Positions 25,762-34,237 of a stretch of DNA of 64,000 nt are shown here, in pieces. This DNA comes from Pseudomonas sp. Irchel 3E20 (GTDB taxonomy: Bacteria > Pseudomonadota > Gammaproteobacteria > Pseudomonadales > Pseudomonadaceae). Both the position numbers and the translations under genes were made by a program. The notes beneath the pieces were generated by a model. It was not told where the DNA came from. It saw only the letters and a program-made list of their open reading frames with translations, and ran no database searches. Location of the stretch: positions 32,935 to 96,934 of the forward strand of contig NZ_FYEE01000015.1 of NCBI RefSeq assembly GCF_900187645.1, read 5' to 3'. Numbering within the stretch: the first letter of the stretch is position 1; each line of letters opens with the position of its first letter.

Positions 25762-26364
25762 ATGCGTAGCCTGGTTTTGCTGCTGGCCGTTTTGGCGCTT
25801 GGTGGCTGCATGAATGTCAGTGACCTGGGCGAGGGCGCTCGCTACCACATGAGCGATGCGGGCCTGTTGGACCACAGCGATACCCGCCGCACCAGCTCCG
25901 TGCGCATCCAACCCGATTCCTTCGTGTTTATCGCCCAGGGCGCGTTCGCCCCGCCGGGCAGCGCTTACCCGCGGCCCAATGTGGTGGCCGAAGAGGCGTT
26001 CAACAGCTTCGTCGAGTATTTCCCCATGGTGCGCCGCGCCCGTGCCCCCGAAGGGCTGGACGAGGCAATGACCGAGGCTCGCGCCGCCGGCGCCCATTAC
26101 CTGCTCTACACCCGCTTCGCCAAGGCCGAAGACCGCATCGGCAACTACGATGAATGGGCCGACCAGGAAGCCGTGGATCGCCTAGGGGTGGACACCGGTG
26201 TGATTCAGATCATGCTGATCGAGACCAGTACCCAATACCTGATCGACACGGCGCGCATCCGCAGCCGTGGCGGTTTACTGACGTTCCATGACAACAAGCC
26301 GCAAGACCTGCTCGGCCAACCCCTGCGCCAGTACGCGCGCAGCCTGCTGGGCCTGAGCGACTGA
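25762..26364 (+). CDS. DUF4823-type outer-membrane lipoprotein of unknown function
   Basis: The 200-residue product has a short lipoprotein signal ending in LALGGC (Cys16); the residue after the cysteine is Met, so outer-membrane sorting is likely. The mature part has mixed alpha/beta character with repeated phrases on reactive positions such as HYLLYTRFAKAEDR. It is 20 bases before a DUF1285 gene. ATG 25762 follows GGAGGGTAGG. I cannot assign a function. Confidence 0.75.
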   Translation: MRSLVLLLAVLALGGCMNVSDLGEGARYHMSDAGLLDHSDTRRTSSVRIQPDSFVFIAQGAFAPPGSAYPRPNVVAEEAFNSFVEYFPMVRRARAPEGLDEAMTEARAAGAHYLLYTRFAKAEDRIGNYDEWADQEAVDRLGVDTGVIQIMLIETSTQYLIDTARIRSRGGLLTFHDNKPQDLLGQPLRQYARSLLGLSD

Positions 26365-26384
26365 GCGCGGCCCCCGGAGCCTCC

Positions 26385-26945
26385 ATGAGCGACACGCAAA
26401 AAGCCCTCGACCTGTTCGCCCAGATCCCCAAGGCCAAAGGCCTGCCGCCGGTGCACCTGTGGAATCCCGAGTTCTGCGGCGATATCGATATGCGCATCGC
26501 CCGCGACGGCACCTGGTACTACCAGGGCACGCCCATTGGCCGCAAGCCGATGGTCAAGTTGTTCTCCACTATCCTGCGCCGCGACGGCGATGACTACTTC
26601 CTGATTACCCCAGTGGAAAAAGTCGGGATCAAGGTCGATGACGCGCCGTTCATTGCCGTGACCCTGGAGGTTGAAGGGCAGGGCGAGAGCCAAGTGTTGC
26701 GCTTTACCAGCAATGTCGAAGAGTCCTTCGCCGCCGATGCCGAACACCCATTGCGGGTGGTGATCGATCCTGCGAGCCAGGAGCCAGCGCCCTACGTGCT
26801 GGTACGCAGCAATCTGGAAGCGCTGATCCACCGCAACGTCTTCTACCAATTGGTGGAGCTGGCGGTGAGCCGCCCCATCGATGGCCAGAACTGGCTCGGG
26901 GTGTGGAGCGCCGGGGTGTTCTTCCCCATCGGCCTGGAACCCTGA
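26385..26945 (+). CDS. DUF1285 family protein
   Basis: The 186-residue soluble protein has the family-like segment HLWNPEFCGDIDMRIARDG, then WYYQGTPIGRKPMVKLF, and ends near LGVWSAGVFFPIG. Members are widespread in Proteobacteria and have no settled function. It probably forms a two-gene operon with the upstream lipoprotein. Confidence 0.82.
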   Translation: MSDTQKALDLFAQIPKAKGLPPVHLWNPEFCGDIDMRIARDGTWYYQGTPIGRKPMVKLFSTILRRDGDDYFLITPVEKVGIKVDDAPFIAVTLEVEGQGESQVLRFTSNVEESFAADAEHPLRVVIDPASQEPAPYVLVRSNLEALIHRNVFYQLVELAVSRPIDGQNWLGVWSAGVFFPIGLEP

Positions 26946-26961
26946 GCCAGGGGCCTGGCGC

Positions 26962-27288
26962 TTACTGAGCGGCGCCGTTGCCTTCGGAGCCGGAGCCGCC
27001 GGTGGTGGTTTTCGAGCCGCTGCCCATCTTGCCGTTTTCCGGATCGGGCGCGCCGCCCTGGCGGCCGCTGTCGTTACCCTGCACCCGCGGGTCGGTGCCG
27101 GTGGATGGAGGCAGGCCGCCGTTATCCATGGCGCCGCCGGTGTCCATCGACGGTGTCGAGCCCTGGGTGGTGGGCGGCGTTGGCGAATCGACCGGGTTGG
27201 TCGGCCCGGTGGAACCGGCGAACGAGGCCAGGGAAACCGAGGACAGCAGGCCGGCCAGGGCCAGGTTTGTAAGGAGTGAGCGATTCAT
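26962..27288 (-). CDS. Small secreted Gly/Ser/Thr/Pro-rich protein, unknown function
   Basis: The 108-residue product has a clean Sec signal (MNRSLLTNLALAGLLSSVSL, cleavage likely after ASFA) followed by a low-complexity mature region rich in Gly, Ser, Thr, Pro and Asp with no cysteine. It resembles small periplasmic or surface-exposed disordered proteins of pseudomonads. Stop codons of this gene and the DUF1285 gene are 16 bases apart, so the two are convergent. Confidence 0.65.
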   Translation of the reverse strand: MNRSLLTNLALAGLLSSVSLASFAGSTGPTNPVDSPTPPTTQGSTPSMDTGGAMDNGGLPPSTGTDPRVQGNDSGRQGGAPDPENGKMGSGSKTTTGGSGSEGNGAAQ

Positions 27289-27472
27289 GGTGTCGTCTCC
27301 AATGTCAGGGGGTTACCTTCAATTGGTCAGCCGCTGGCCGGTGGGGTGCCGGGCGGGCGACGGGCGGTGCTGATCCTGCTGCGAAGGTTCTGCCATTCGC
27401 CGCTGAAATTGAGCTGCGCCAGGTCGGCAAACTGCATTAGCATCGCCTTTTGAATTTTTGCCAGGATCGTCC

Positions 27473-27952
27473 ATGACCATCGAAATCCGCCCGGCGTTGC
27501 CCAGTGACGCCCAGCAAATCCTTTCCTTTATCACTGAGCTTGCGGATTACGAGAAGGCCCGCCACGAAGTCATTGCCAGCGTCGCCGACATCCAGCGCAG
27601 CCTGTTCGGCGAAGGCGCCACGGCCCATGGCCTGATTTGCCTGCGCGACGGTTTGCCGATCGGCTTCGCGGTGTTCTTTTTCAGCTACTCGACCTGGCTG
27701 GGCAGCAATTGCCTGTACCTCGAAGACCTGTACATCAACCCGGAGCAGCGTGGCGGCGGCGCGGGCAAGAAACTGCTGCGCCACCTGGCGCGCATTGCCT
27801 GCGACAACGGTTGCGGGCGTTTCGAGTGGAGCGTGCTGGACTGGAACGAGCCGGCGATCAAATTCTATGAATCCATCGGCGCCAAGCCCCAGGAAGAATG
27901 GGTGCGCTATCGCATGGAGGGGGATTCTCTGCGCGAGTTTGCCCAGGGCTGA
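27473..27952 (+). CDS. GNAT family N-acetyltransferase
   Basis: The 159-residue protein has the acetyl-CoA-binding signature as EQRGGGAGKKLLRHLA (about residues 90-105) after the beta-4 strand YLEDLYINPE, and ends with the EWSVLDWN..AIKFYESIGA motif typical of diamine or amino-acid acetyltransferases. ATG 27473 follows CCAGGATCG. The acceptor is unknown; spermidine/diamine acetyltransferase-like is the nearest guess. Confidence 0.88.
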   Translation: MTIEIRPALPSDAQQILSFITELADYEKARHEVIASVADIQRSLFGEGATAHGLICLRDGLPIGFAVFFFSYSTWLGSNCLYLEDLYINPEQRGGGAGKKLLRHLARIACDNGCGRFEWSVLDWNEPAIKFYESIGAKPQEEWVRYRMEGDSLREFAQG

Positions 27953-27978
27953 CACCGCGTCTGTGTTGGCAGGGCCAC

Positions 27979-28030
27979 GGCCATCGCGAGCAAGCCGCCC
28001 GGGTTGGGAGCGAGCCTGCCCGCGATGAGG
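27979..28030. repeat. Inverted REP pair between the GNAT and alcohol dehydrogenase genes
   Basis: GCCATCGCGAGCAAGC faces GGGAGCGAGCCTGCCCGCGA, both related to the other REP copies of the window. It sits between convergent genes and could form a long hairpin in either transcript. Confidence 0.7.
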
Positions 28031-28062
28031 TCAGAACAAACGCAGCTTTTCTATCGGCCGGT

Positions 28063-29115
28063 TCAGCCCTTGAGCGTGGCCATGTCGATCACGAAGCGGT
28101 ACTTCACATCGCCGGCGATCATGCGGGTGTAGGCCTCGTTGATCTGGCGGATGTCGAGCATTTCGATGTCGCAGGTGATGTTGTGCTCGGCGCAGAAATC
28201 CAGCACTTCCTGGGTTTCGGCCATGCCGCCGATCAATGAGCCTGCCAGTACGCGGCGCTGGGTCACCAGGTGTGCGGCGTGGATCGGCGGGTTCACCGGT
28301 TCGATCAGCCCGACCAGGATATGCACACCGTCAAAGCGCAGGGTTTGCAGGTAGGGGTTGAGGTCGTGCTGCACCGGGATGGTGTCGAGCAGGAAGTCGA
28401 ACTGCCCTGCGGCGGCAGCCATCTGCGCGGCGTCGGTGGATACGATCACATGGTCCGCACCCTGGCGCCGCGCTTCTTCAGCCTTGCTGGCGGAACGGGT
28501 GAACAGGGTCACTTCTGCGCCCATGGCTTTGGCGAACTTGATGCCCATATGGCCCAGGCCACCCATACCGAGGATGCCAACCTTGTCACCGGGCTCGACA
28601 CCGTAGTGCTTGAGGGGCGAGTAGGTGGTGATGCCGGCGCAAAGGATCGGCGCGGCGCTGGCCAGGTCCAGCTTGGCCGGGATGCGCACCACAAAGCGCT
28701 CGCTGACCACGATGCTGTCGGAGTAACCGCCCATGGTGTTGCTGCCATCGACCCGGTCCGGGGTGGCGTAGGTCATGGTCGGGCCTTCGAGGCAGTACTG
28801 CTCCAGGTCGGCGTGGCAGGCGTCGCAGTGGCGGCAGGAATCGACCATGCAACCCACGCCCACCAGGTCGCCGACCTTGTGGGCTGTGACCTGGGCGCCG
28901 ATGGCGGTGACCTTGCCGACGATTTCATGGCCCGGCATCAGCGGGTATACGGCGATGCCCCACTCGTTGCGCGCCTGATGGATGTCGGAGTGGCACACGC
29001 CGCAGTAGAGGATTTCGATGGCCACGTCGTCGGGGCGCGGGCTGCGGCGTTGGAAGGTCATGGGGGCGAGGGGAGTGGTCGCGGACTGGGCGGCGTAACC
29101 GATGGCTGTGTACAT
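28063..29115 (-). CDS. Zinc-dependent alcohol dehydrogenase (YahK/CAD-like aldehyde reductase)
   Basis: The 350-residue medium-chain dehydrogenase has the catalytic zinc site in CGVCHSDIH and PGHEIVG, the structural zinc cysteines in CRHCDACHADLEQYC, and the GLGHMGIKFAKAMG nucleotide fold. The CAD-type pattern suggests NADPH-dependent reduction of aldehydes to alcohols. A divergent AraC regulator starts 180 bases away, with paired half-sites between them, and probably controls it. Confidence 0.9.
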   Translation of the reverse strand: MYTAIGYAAQSATTPLAPMTFQRRSPRPDDVAIEILYCGVCHSDIHQARNEWGIAVYPLMPGHEIVGKVTAIGAQVTAHKVGDLVGVGCMVDSCRHCDACHADLEQYCLEGPTMTYATPDRVDGSNTMGGYSDSIVVSERFVVRIPAKLDLASAAPILCAGITTYSPLKHYGVEPGDKVGILGMGGLGHMGIKFAKAMGAEVTLFTRSASKAEEARRQGADHVIVSTDAAQMAAAAGQFDFLLDTIPVQHDLNPYLQTLRFDGVHILVGLIEPVNPPIHAAHLVTQRRVLAGSLIGGMAETQEVLDFCAEHNITCDIEMLDIRQINEAYTRMIAGDVKYRFVIDMATLKG

Positions 29116-29182
29116 GAAGAACCTCGCAGATGCGTTGACTGTTGAGGCGGGTTATTTTGCGCGCCGGTGGCCCGGCTCGACA

Positions 29183-29226
29183 GGGCGAATACTCCGGCTC
29201 TCTTGCCTATTCCTCCGGATTCGCCC
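29183..29226. promoter_or_regulatory. Candidate AraC operator in the adh/araC divergent spacer
   Basis: CTCCGG occurs at 29192-29197 and 29213-29218, 21 bases start to start, two helical turns as AraC proteins prefer. The pair is flanked by GGGCGAAT (29183-29190) and its inverse ATTCGCCC (29219-29226). Confidence 0.45.
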
Positions 29227-29295
29227 CGTGGCGCGCGGCAACGGCCAGCAGACCTGCGATGATGGGCGCCTCATTTTTTGCCTGAAGCCTGTGCC

Positions 29296-30189
29296 ATGTT
29301 GTTGACCCGTCATTTGGACGCCAATGCCACGTTGGTTGCCTTGCTCGCGCCGCTTGCTACCCGCGATGGCTTCATTCCCACCGCCGTGCCGGGCGTGCAA
29401 TTGCTGCGCGCCAGCCGGGATGTGGCGCGCGGGCCACAGATCTACGAGCCGAGCCTGATGGTTATCGTGCAGGGCAGCAAACTGGCGTATCTGGGCCCGC
29501 GCACCCTGGAATACGGCGCTGGCCATTACCTGATCCAGGCGTTGCCGGTGCCGTTCGAGTGCGAAACCTTCGCCTCGGCGGATGCGCCTTTATTGGGCTT
29601 GGCGATCGGCATCGACCGCGCCGTGCTCGGCGAGTTGGTGTTGGCGATGGGCCGCGACGAGGGAGGCCCCGTGGCGGCGCAAACCCTGGAGTCCATGAGC
29701 TCGGCGGTGCTCGATGACAGCATGCGCGGTTGCGTCGAGCGGCTGTTGCGCTGCCTGCACGATCCGCTGGAATGCCAGGTGATGGGCAGCGCCCGTTTGC
29801 GCGAGCTGTTGTTCGTCGCGCTGCGCGGGCCCCAGGCCGATGTGCTGCGGGCGCTGGTGGAACAGCAGGGGCAATTTGCCCGGGTCGCCGCGTCCCTCAG
29901 CCATTTGCACGAGCACTATGCCGAGCCGCTGAATGTGGAAACCCTGGCGCGCTACGCGAACATGAGCGCATCGACCTTCCACGAGCATTTCAAGCGCAGC
30001 ACCCTGTTGTCGCCGGTGCAGTACCTCAAACGCCTGCGTTTGCTCAAGGCCCAGCAATTGCTGGTGGCCGAAGGCATGGGCGTGGCTCAGGCGGCCCACC
30101 GCGTGGGGTATCAGAGCACCTCGCAGTTCAGCCGTGAGTACAAGCGCTATTTCGAGCGTAACCCGGGGGCGGAGCGGGTGGCGTCGTAG
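29296..30189 (+). CDS. AraC family transcriptional regulator with cupin-like N-terminal domain
   Basis: The 297-residue regulator has an AraC_N-type effector domain (about 20-170) and two C-terminal helix-turn-helix units (about 200-295) with LARYANMSASTFHEHFK and the family's second motif VAQAAHRVGYQSTSQFSREYKR. It is divergent from the alcohol dehydrogenase gene and the N-terminal family often regulates such dehydrogenases. ATG 29296 gives the usual length. Confidence 0.88.
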   Translation: MLLTRHLDANATLVALLAPLATRDGFIPTAVPGVQLLRASRDVARGPQIYEPSLMVIVQGSKLAYLGPRTLEYGAGHYLIQALPVPFECETFASADAPLLGLAIGIDRAVLGELVLAMGRDEGGPVAAQTLESMSSAVLDDSMRGCVERLLRCLHDPLECQVMGSARLRELLFVALRGPQADVLRALVEQQGQFARVAASLSHLHEHYAEPLNVETLARYANMSASTFHEHFKRSTLLSPVQYLKRLRLLKAQQLLVAEGMGVAQAAHRVGYQSTSQFSREYKRYFERNPGAERVAS

Positions 30190-30212
30190 GCGGGCGCTAA
30201 AGCGGCGGGCAA

Positions 30213-30239
30213 CAAAAAGGCCCCCATGCGGGAGCCTCG
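30213..30239 (-). terminator. Terminator of etfQO
   Basis: On the minus strand AGGCTCCC pairs with GGGGGCCT around GCAT and is followed by five T. It lies just past the etfQO stop. Confidence 0.7.
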
Positions 30240-30256
30240 ATGTTCAAGCGTGCGGC

Positions 30257-31921
30257 TTACATGTTCGGGTAAGTCGGGCCGCCAGCGCCTTCGGGCGTGA
30301 CCCAGGTGATGTTCTGCGCAGGGTCCTTGATGTCACAGGTCTTGCAGTGTACGCAGTTCTGGGCGTTGATCTGGAAGCGCTTTTCGCCGTCTTCTTTGGT
30401 GATGACTTCGTATACGCCGGCCGGGCAGTAGCGCTGCGCCGGTTCGTCGTACAACGGCAGGTTCTGGTTGATCGGGATGCTCGGGTCGGCCAGTTTCAAG
30501 TGGCACGGCTGCTCTTCTTCATGGTTGGTGCTGGAGAGGAATACCGAGCTGAGTTTGTCGAAACTCAGTTTGCCGTCGGGCTTGGGGTAGTCGATCTGCT
30601 TGCTGTCCTTGGCCAGCTTTAGGCAGGCGTAGTCCGGCTTGGTGTCGTGCAGGGTGAACGGGATCTTGCTGCCCAGGATGTTCTGGTCGAACCAGTTGAA
30701 CCCGGCGCCCAGGATCGGGCCGAACTTGTGCATCGCCGGGCCGAAGTTGCGGGTGGCGAAGAGTTCCTCGTAGAGCCAGCTGGCCTTGAACGCATCGACG
30801 TAGCTGGTCAGCTCGTCAGCGCCTTCGCCGCCGGCCAGCAGCGCATCGGCCACGGCGTCGGCGGCGAGCATGCCGGACTTCATGGCCGTGTGGCTGCCCT
30901 TGATCTTGGCGACGTTCATGGTGCCCAGGTCGCAACCGATCAGCGCGCCACCCTTGAAGACCATTTTCGGCAGCGAATTCAGGCCGCCCTTACTCAGTGC
31001 GCGGGCGCCGTAGCTGATGCGCTTGCCGCCTTCGAGGTACTGCTTGAGCACGGGGTGATGCTTGAGGCGCTGGAACTCATCGAACGGCGACAGGAAGGTG
31101 TTGCTGTAGGACAGATCGACGATCAGGCCGACCACCACTTGGTTGTTTTCCAGGTGATAAAGGAACGAGCCACCGGTGTTCTCGTTGCTCATGATGTCCA
31201 GCGGCCAGCCGGCGGTGTGCATTACCAGGCCTGGCTGATGCTTGGCCGGGTCGATTTCCCAGATTTCCTTCAGGCCGATGCCGTAGTGCTGGGCGTCGGC
31301 GTCGCTGCCCAGGTCGAAACGCTTGATGAGTTGCTTGCCGATATGGCCACGGCAGCCTTCGGCGAACAGCGTGTACTTGCCACGCAGTTCCATGCCGGGG
31401 GTGTACAGGCCTTCCTTGGGCTGGCCTTCGCGGTCTACGCCCAGGTCGCCGGTAATGATGCCGCGCACCACGCCGTTTTCGTCGAACAGCGCTTCCTGGG
31501 CAGCGAAGCCTGGGTAGATCTCCACGCCCAGGTTCTCGGCCTGCTGGGCCAGCCAGCGGCACAGGTTGCCCAGGGAGATGATGTAGTTGCCTTCGTTGTG
31601 CATGCTCTTGGGCACAAAGAAGTCGGGAACTTTGGTAGCGTTCTCGGCACTGCGCAGTACATAAATGTCATCGCGTACCACTGGCGTGTTCAGCGGTGCG
31701 CCCAGTTCCTTCCAGTCCGGGAACAGTTCGTTCAGGGCCCGGGGTTCAAACACGGCGCCCGACAGGATGTGCGCACCGACTTCCGAGCCTTTTTCGACCA
31801 CACAGACGCTGATTTCCTGGCCCGCTTGCGCGGCCTTTTGCTTCAGACGGCAGGCGGCAGACAGGCCAGCGGGGCCGGCTCCGACGATGACTACGTCGAA
31901 TTCCATGTATTCGCGTTCCAC
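30257..31921 (-). CDS. Electron transfer flavoprotein-ubiquinone oxidoreductase
   Basis: ETF-QO passes electrons from reduced ETF to ubiquinone at the inner membrane, linking beta-oxidation and amino-acid catabolism to respiration. The 554-residue protein has the FAD motif VIVGAGPAGLS (about residues 11-21), the ubiquinone-binding region, and the C-terminal 4Fe-4S cysteines (CPAGVY near 496, CVHCKTC at 523-529). GTG 31921 was chosen because AGGAGAG precedes it and the product then begins MEREYMEFD as in related species. It diverges from etfBA. Confidence 0.93.
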   Translation of the reverse strand: MEREYMEFDVVIVGAGPAGLSAACRLKQKAAQAGQEISVCVVEKGSEVGAHILSGAVFEPRALNELFPDWKELGAPLNTPVVRDDIYVLRSAENATKVPDFFVPKSMHNEGNYIISLGNLCRWLAQQAENLGVEIYPGFAAQEALFDENGVVRGIITGDLGVDREGQPKEGLYTPGMELRGKYTLFAEGCRGHIGKQLIKRFDLGSDADAQHYGIGLKEIWEIDPAKHQPGLVMHTAGWPLDIMSNENTGGSFLYHLENNQVVVGLIVDLSYSNTFLSPFDEFQRLKHHPVLKQYLEGGKRISYGARALSKGGLNSLPKMVFKGGALIGCDLGTMNVAKIKGSHTAMKSGMLAADAVADALLAGGEGADELTSYVDAFKASWLYEELFATRNFGPAMHKFGPILGAGFNWFDQNILGSKIPFTLHDTKPDYACLKLAKDSKQIDYPKPDGKLSFDKLSSVFLSSTNHEEEQPCHLKLADPSIPINQNLPLYDEPAQRYCPAGVYEVITKEDGEKRFQINAQNCVHCKTCDIKDPAQNITWVTPEGAGGPTYPNM

Positions 31922-32092
31922 AGGCTCTCTCCTACTCAAGGCTCACAGTTTTTTTCTAATTGGAGGTTTGGTGTTGCATCCGTTGTTTGGGCTACCGCTT
32001 TATGACGCCGCACTCAAGGGGGGCAAGCAATGGATGACCCACCTGTCTCTCTAAGCGGCGCATTATATCTACACCACTCTCAGCGTCCAATA

Positions 32093-32106
32093 CAAACGTT
32101 TGTTTG
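32093..32106. promoter_or_regulatory. PsrA-like operator (CAAAC-N4-GTTTG)
   Basis: CAAAC (32093-32097), four bases, GTTTG (32102-32106) matches the known binding pattern of PsrA, the long-chain-fatty-acid-sensing TetR regulator of Pseudomonas. The etf genes are reported PsrA targets in P. aeruginosa, as I recall. The site here is a sequence match only. Confidence 0.6.
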
Positions 32107-32323
32107 AATTTGCTGGAAGCCAGATAAATCAAAGAAGCGCGGCTTATAACTGACCATTTTGCCGTATTGACCGGAATAGGCGTTCCGGTCAAGATACGGT
32201 CGGTTTTGCGCTCGCCGTAGGCTGGCTGTTGGTTTCAAGAGCACCTCTAAAGACAGGGCGAAGGCAGCATCAGGTGACATAGGCGCGTGGTTTGGCGCGC
32301 AGTTTACACACCGCGAAAGGGAA

Positions 32324-32354
32324 TGACTTGTCAGTCACTACTGACGAATGGTCA
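32324..32354. promoter_or_regulatory. Nested palindrome upstream of etfB
   Basis: GTCAGT-CACT-ACTGAC (32330-32345) is flanked by TGAC and GTCA. It could be an operator or a leader hairpin. No T run follows, so it is not a terminator. Confidence 0.4.
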
Positions 32355-32481
32355 TCCGCCTTGCGGGCACAGTCCCCCGTTCAATATGCCGGCGTTTTTA
32401 GAGGTGCCCTTGCGCCGATAAGCATCAACCGCCAGGTTCGCCTAGGCGACTTTCTTTTCACCGGAGAGTAACGAGGAATCC

Positions 32482-33231
32482 ATGAAGGTTCTTGTAGCTG
32501 TCAAACGAGTGGTCGACTATAACGTCAAGGTTCGCGTCAAAGCGGACAACTCCGGCGTCGACCTCGCTAACGTCAAGATGTCGATGAACCCTTTCTGCGA
32601 AATCGCAGTGGAAGAAGCGGTACGCCTGAAAGAGAAAGGTGTAGCGACTGAAATCGTCGTCGTCTCCATTGGTCCGTCCACTGCCCAAGAGCAACTGCGT
32701 ACCGCACTGGCCCTGGGTGCCGATCGTGCCATCCTCGTCGAATCCGCCGATGAACTGAACTCCCTGGCCGTGGCCAAGCTGCTCAAGGCTGTGGTCGATA
32801 AGGAGCAGCCGCAACTGGTGATCCTGGGTAAACAGGCCATCGATAGCGACAACAACCAGACCGGCCAGATGCTGGCGGCGCTGACCGGTTTCGGCCAGGG
32901 CACCTTCGCGTCGAAAGTCGAAGTGGCGGGCGACAAGGTTGCAGTCACCCGTGAAATCGACGGCGGCGCGCAAACAGTCTCCCTGAGCCTGCCAGCGATC
33001 GTCACCACCGACCTGCGTTTGAACGAGCCGCGCTACGCGTCCCTGCCAAACATCATGAAAGCCAAGAAGAAGCCTCTGGAAGTGCTGACTCCGGACGCTT
33101 TGGGCGTTTCCACCGCCTCCACCAACAAGACCCTGAAAGTCGAAGCGCCGGCTGCACGCAGCGCGGGTATCAAGGTCAAGTCGGTGGCTGAACTGGTCGA
33201 GAAACTGAAAAACGAAGCGAAGGTAATCTAA
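32482..33231 (+). CDS. etfB: Electron transfer flavoprotein beta subunit
   Basis: The 249-residue beta subunit binds AMP and, with EtfA, carries electrons from acyl-CoA dehydrogenases to ETF-QO. The N-terminus MKVLVAVKRVVDYNVKVRVK and the VEEAVRLKEKG and GKQAIDSDNNQTGQM segments are the family signatures. It starts after a GGAGAGTAACGAGG leader and is contiguous with etfA (stop and start are adjacent). Confidence 0.97.
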   Translation: MKVLVAVKRVVDYNVKVRVKADNSGVDLANVKMSMNPFCEIAVEEAVRLKEKGVATEIVVVSIGPSTAQEQLRTALALGADRAILVESADELNSLAVAKLLKAVVDKEQPQLVILGKQAIDSDNNQTGQMLAALTGFGQGTFASKVEVAGDKVAVTREIDGGAQTVSLSLPAIVTTDLRLNEPRYASLPNIMKAKKKPLEVLTPDALGVSTASTNKTLKVEAPAARSAGIKVKSVAELVEKLKNEAKVI

Positions 33232-34161
33232 ATGACTATCTTGGTTATTGCTGAACACGACAACAAAGTGCTGGCCCCGGCCACGCTGAACACTGTGGCT
33301 GCGGCTGCGAAAATCGGTGGCGATATTCACATCCTGGTAGCGGGCTCCAACGCTGGCGCCGTGGCTGAAGCCGCTGCGAAAGTGGCTGGTGTGTCCAAGG
33401 TGCTGCTGGCCGACAACGCTGCCTATGCCCACCAGTTGCCGGAAAACGTCGCGCCGCTGGTTGCCGAACTGGGCGCTGGCTACAGCCACATCCTGGCTGC
33501 CGCGACTTCCAACGGCAAAAACATCCTGCCGCGCGTTGCCGCTCAGTTGGACGTTGACCAGATCTCCGAGATCATCTCGGTAGAATCGGCCGACACCTTC
33601 AAGCGCCCGATCTACGCCGGTAACGCCATTGCCACCGTGCAATCCTCGGCCTCGGTGAAAGTCATCACCGTGCGTGCCACCGGTTTCGACCCGGTTGCCG
33701 CCGAGGGCGGTTCGGCCGCGGTTGAAGCCGTTGGTGCTGCGCACGACGCGGGCAAGTCGTCCTTCGTTGGCGAAGAGCTGGCCAAGTCCGACCGCCCTGA
33801 GCTGACCGCTGCCAAGATCGTCGTTTCCGGCGGCCGTGGCATGCAGAACGGCGACAACTTCAAGCACCTCTACGCCCTGGCCGACAAGCTGGGGGCTGCT
33901 GTGGGTGCTTCCCGTGCGGCCGTGGACGCAGGCTTCGTGCCTAACGATATGCAGGTTGGCCAGACCGGTAAGATCGTCGCGCCACAGCTGTACATCGCTG
34001 TCGGTATCTCCGGCGCGATCCAGCATTTGGCCGGTATGAAAGACTCCAAAGTGATCGTTGCGATCAACAAGGACGAAGAAGCGCCGATCTTCCAGGTGGC
34101 TGATTACGGCCTGGTAGCTGACTTGTTTGAAGCTGTACCTGAGTTGGAGAAGCTGGTTTAA
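33232..34161 (+). CDS. etfA: Electron transfer flavoprotein alpha subunit
   Basis: The 309-residue alpha subunit binds FAD in its C-terminal domain: SGGRGMQNG near residue 201, then VGQTGKIVAPQLYIAVGISG near 240-262. Its N-terminal domain pairs with EtfB. It starts directly after the etfB stop, so the two are made in equal amount, and a strong terminator follows. Confidence 0.97.
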   Translation: MTILVIAEHDNKVLAPATLNTVAAAAKIGGDIHILVAGSNAGAVAEAAAKVAGVSKVLLADNAAYAHQLPENVAPLVAELGAGYSHILAAATSNGKNILPRVAAQLDVDQISEIISVESADTFKRPIYAGNAIATVQSSASVKVITVRATGFDPVAAEGGSAAVEAVGAAHDAGKSSFVGEELAKSDRPELTAAKIVVSGGRGMQNGDNFKHLYALADKLGAAVGASRAAVDAGFVPNDMQVGQTGKIVAPQLYIAVGISGAIQHLAGMKDSKVIVAINKDEEAPIFQVADYGLVADLFEAVPELEKLV

Positions 34162-34183
34162 ACCAGTCGCTTCACTTATAAAG

Positions 34184-34210
34184 AGCCCGGCCTTATGGTC
34201 GGGCTTTTTT
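34184..34210 (+). terminator. Rho-independent terminator after etfBA
   Basis: AGCCCGGCC pairs with GGTCGGGCT (one G-T pair) around TTAT, followed by a long T run. Confidence 0.9.
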
Positions 34211-34237
34211 TATTGTGTTCTGGGTGGGGAGGTAGGC

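Larger units (their letters stand above)
31922..32481. other. Divergent etfQO / etfBA regulatory region
   Basis: This 560-base spacer has no convincing coding frame. It contains a PsrA-like box (32093-32106) about 175 bases from etfQO, and a nested palindrome (32324-32354) about 130 bases from etfB. Stretches AT-richer than the genes lie at 32060-32160, fitting promoters for both directions. I could not assign -35/-10 pairs with confidence. Confidence 0.6.

Noticed and set aside
32458..34026. Minus-strand frame opposite etfB and etfA
   Set aside because: Antisense shadow of etfBA; no signal, domain or ribosome-binding site.
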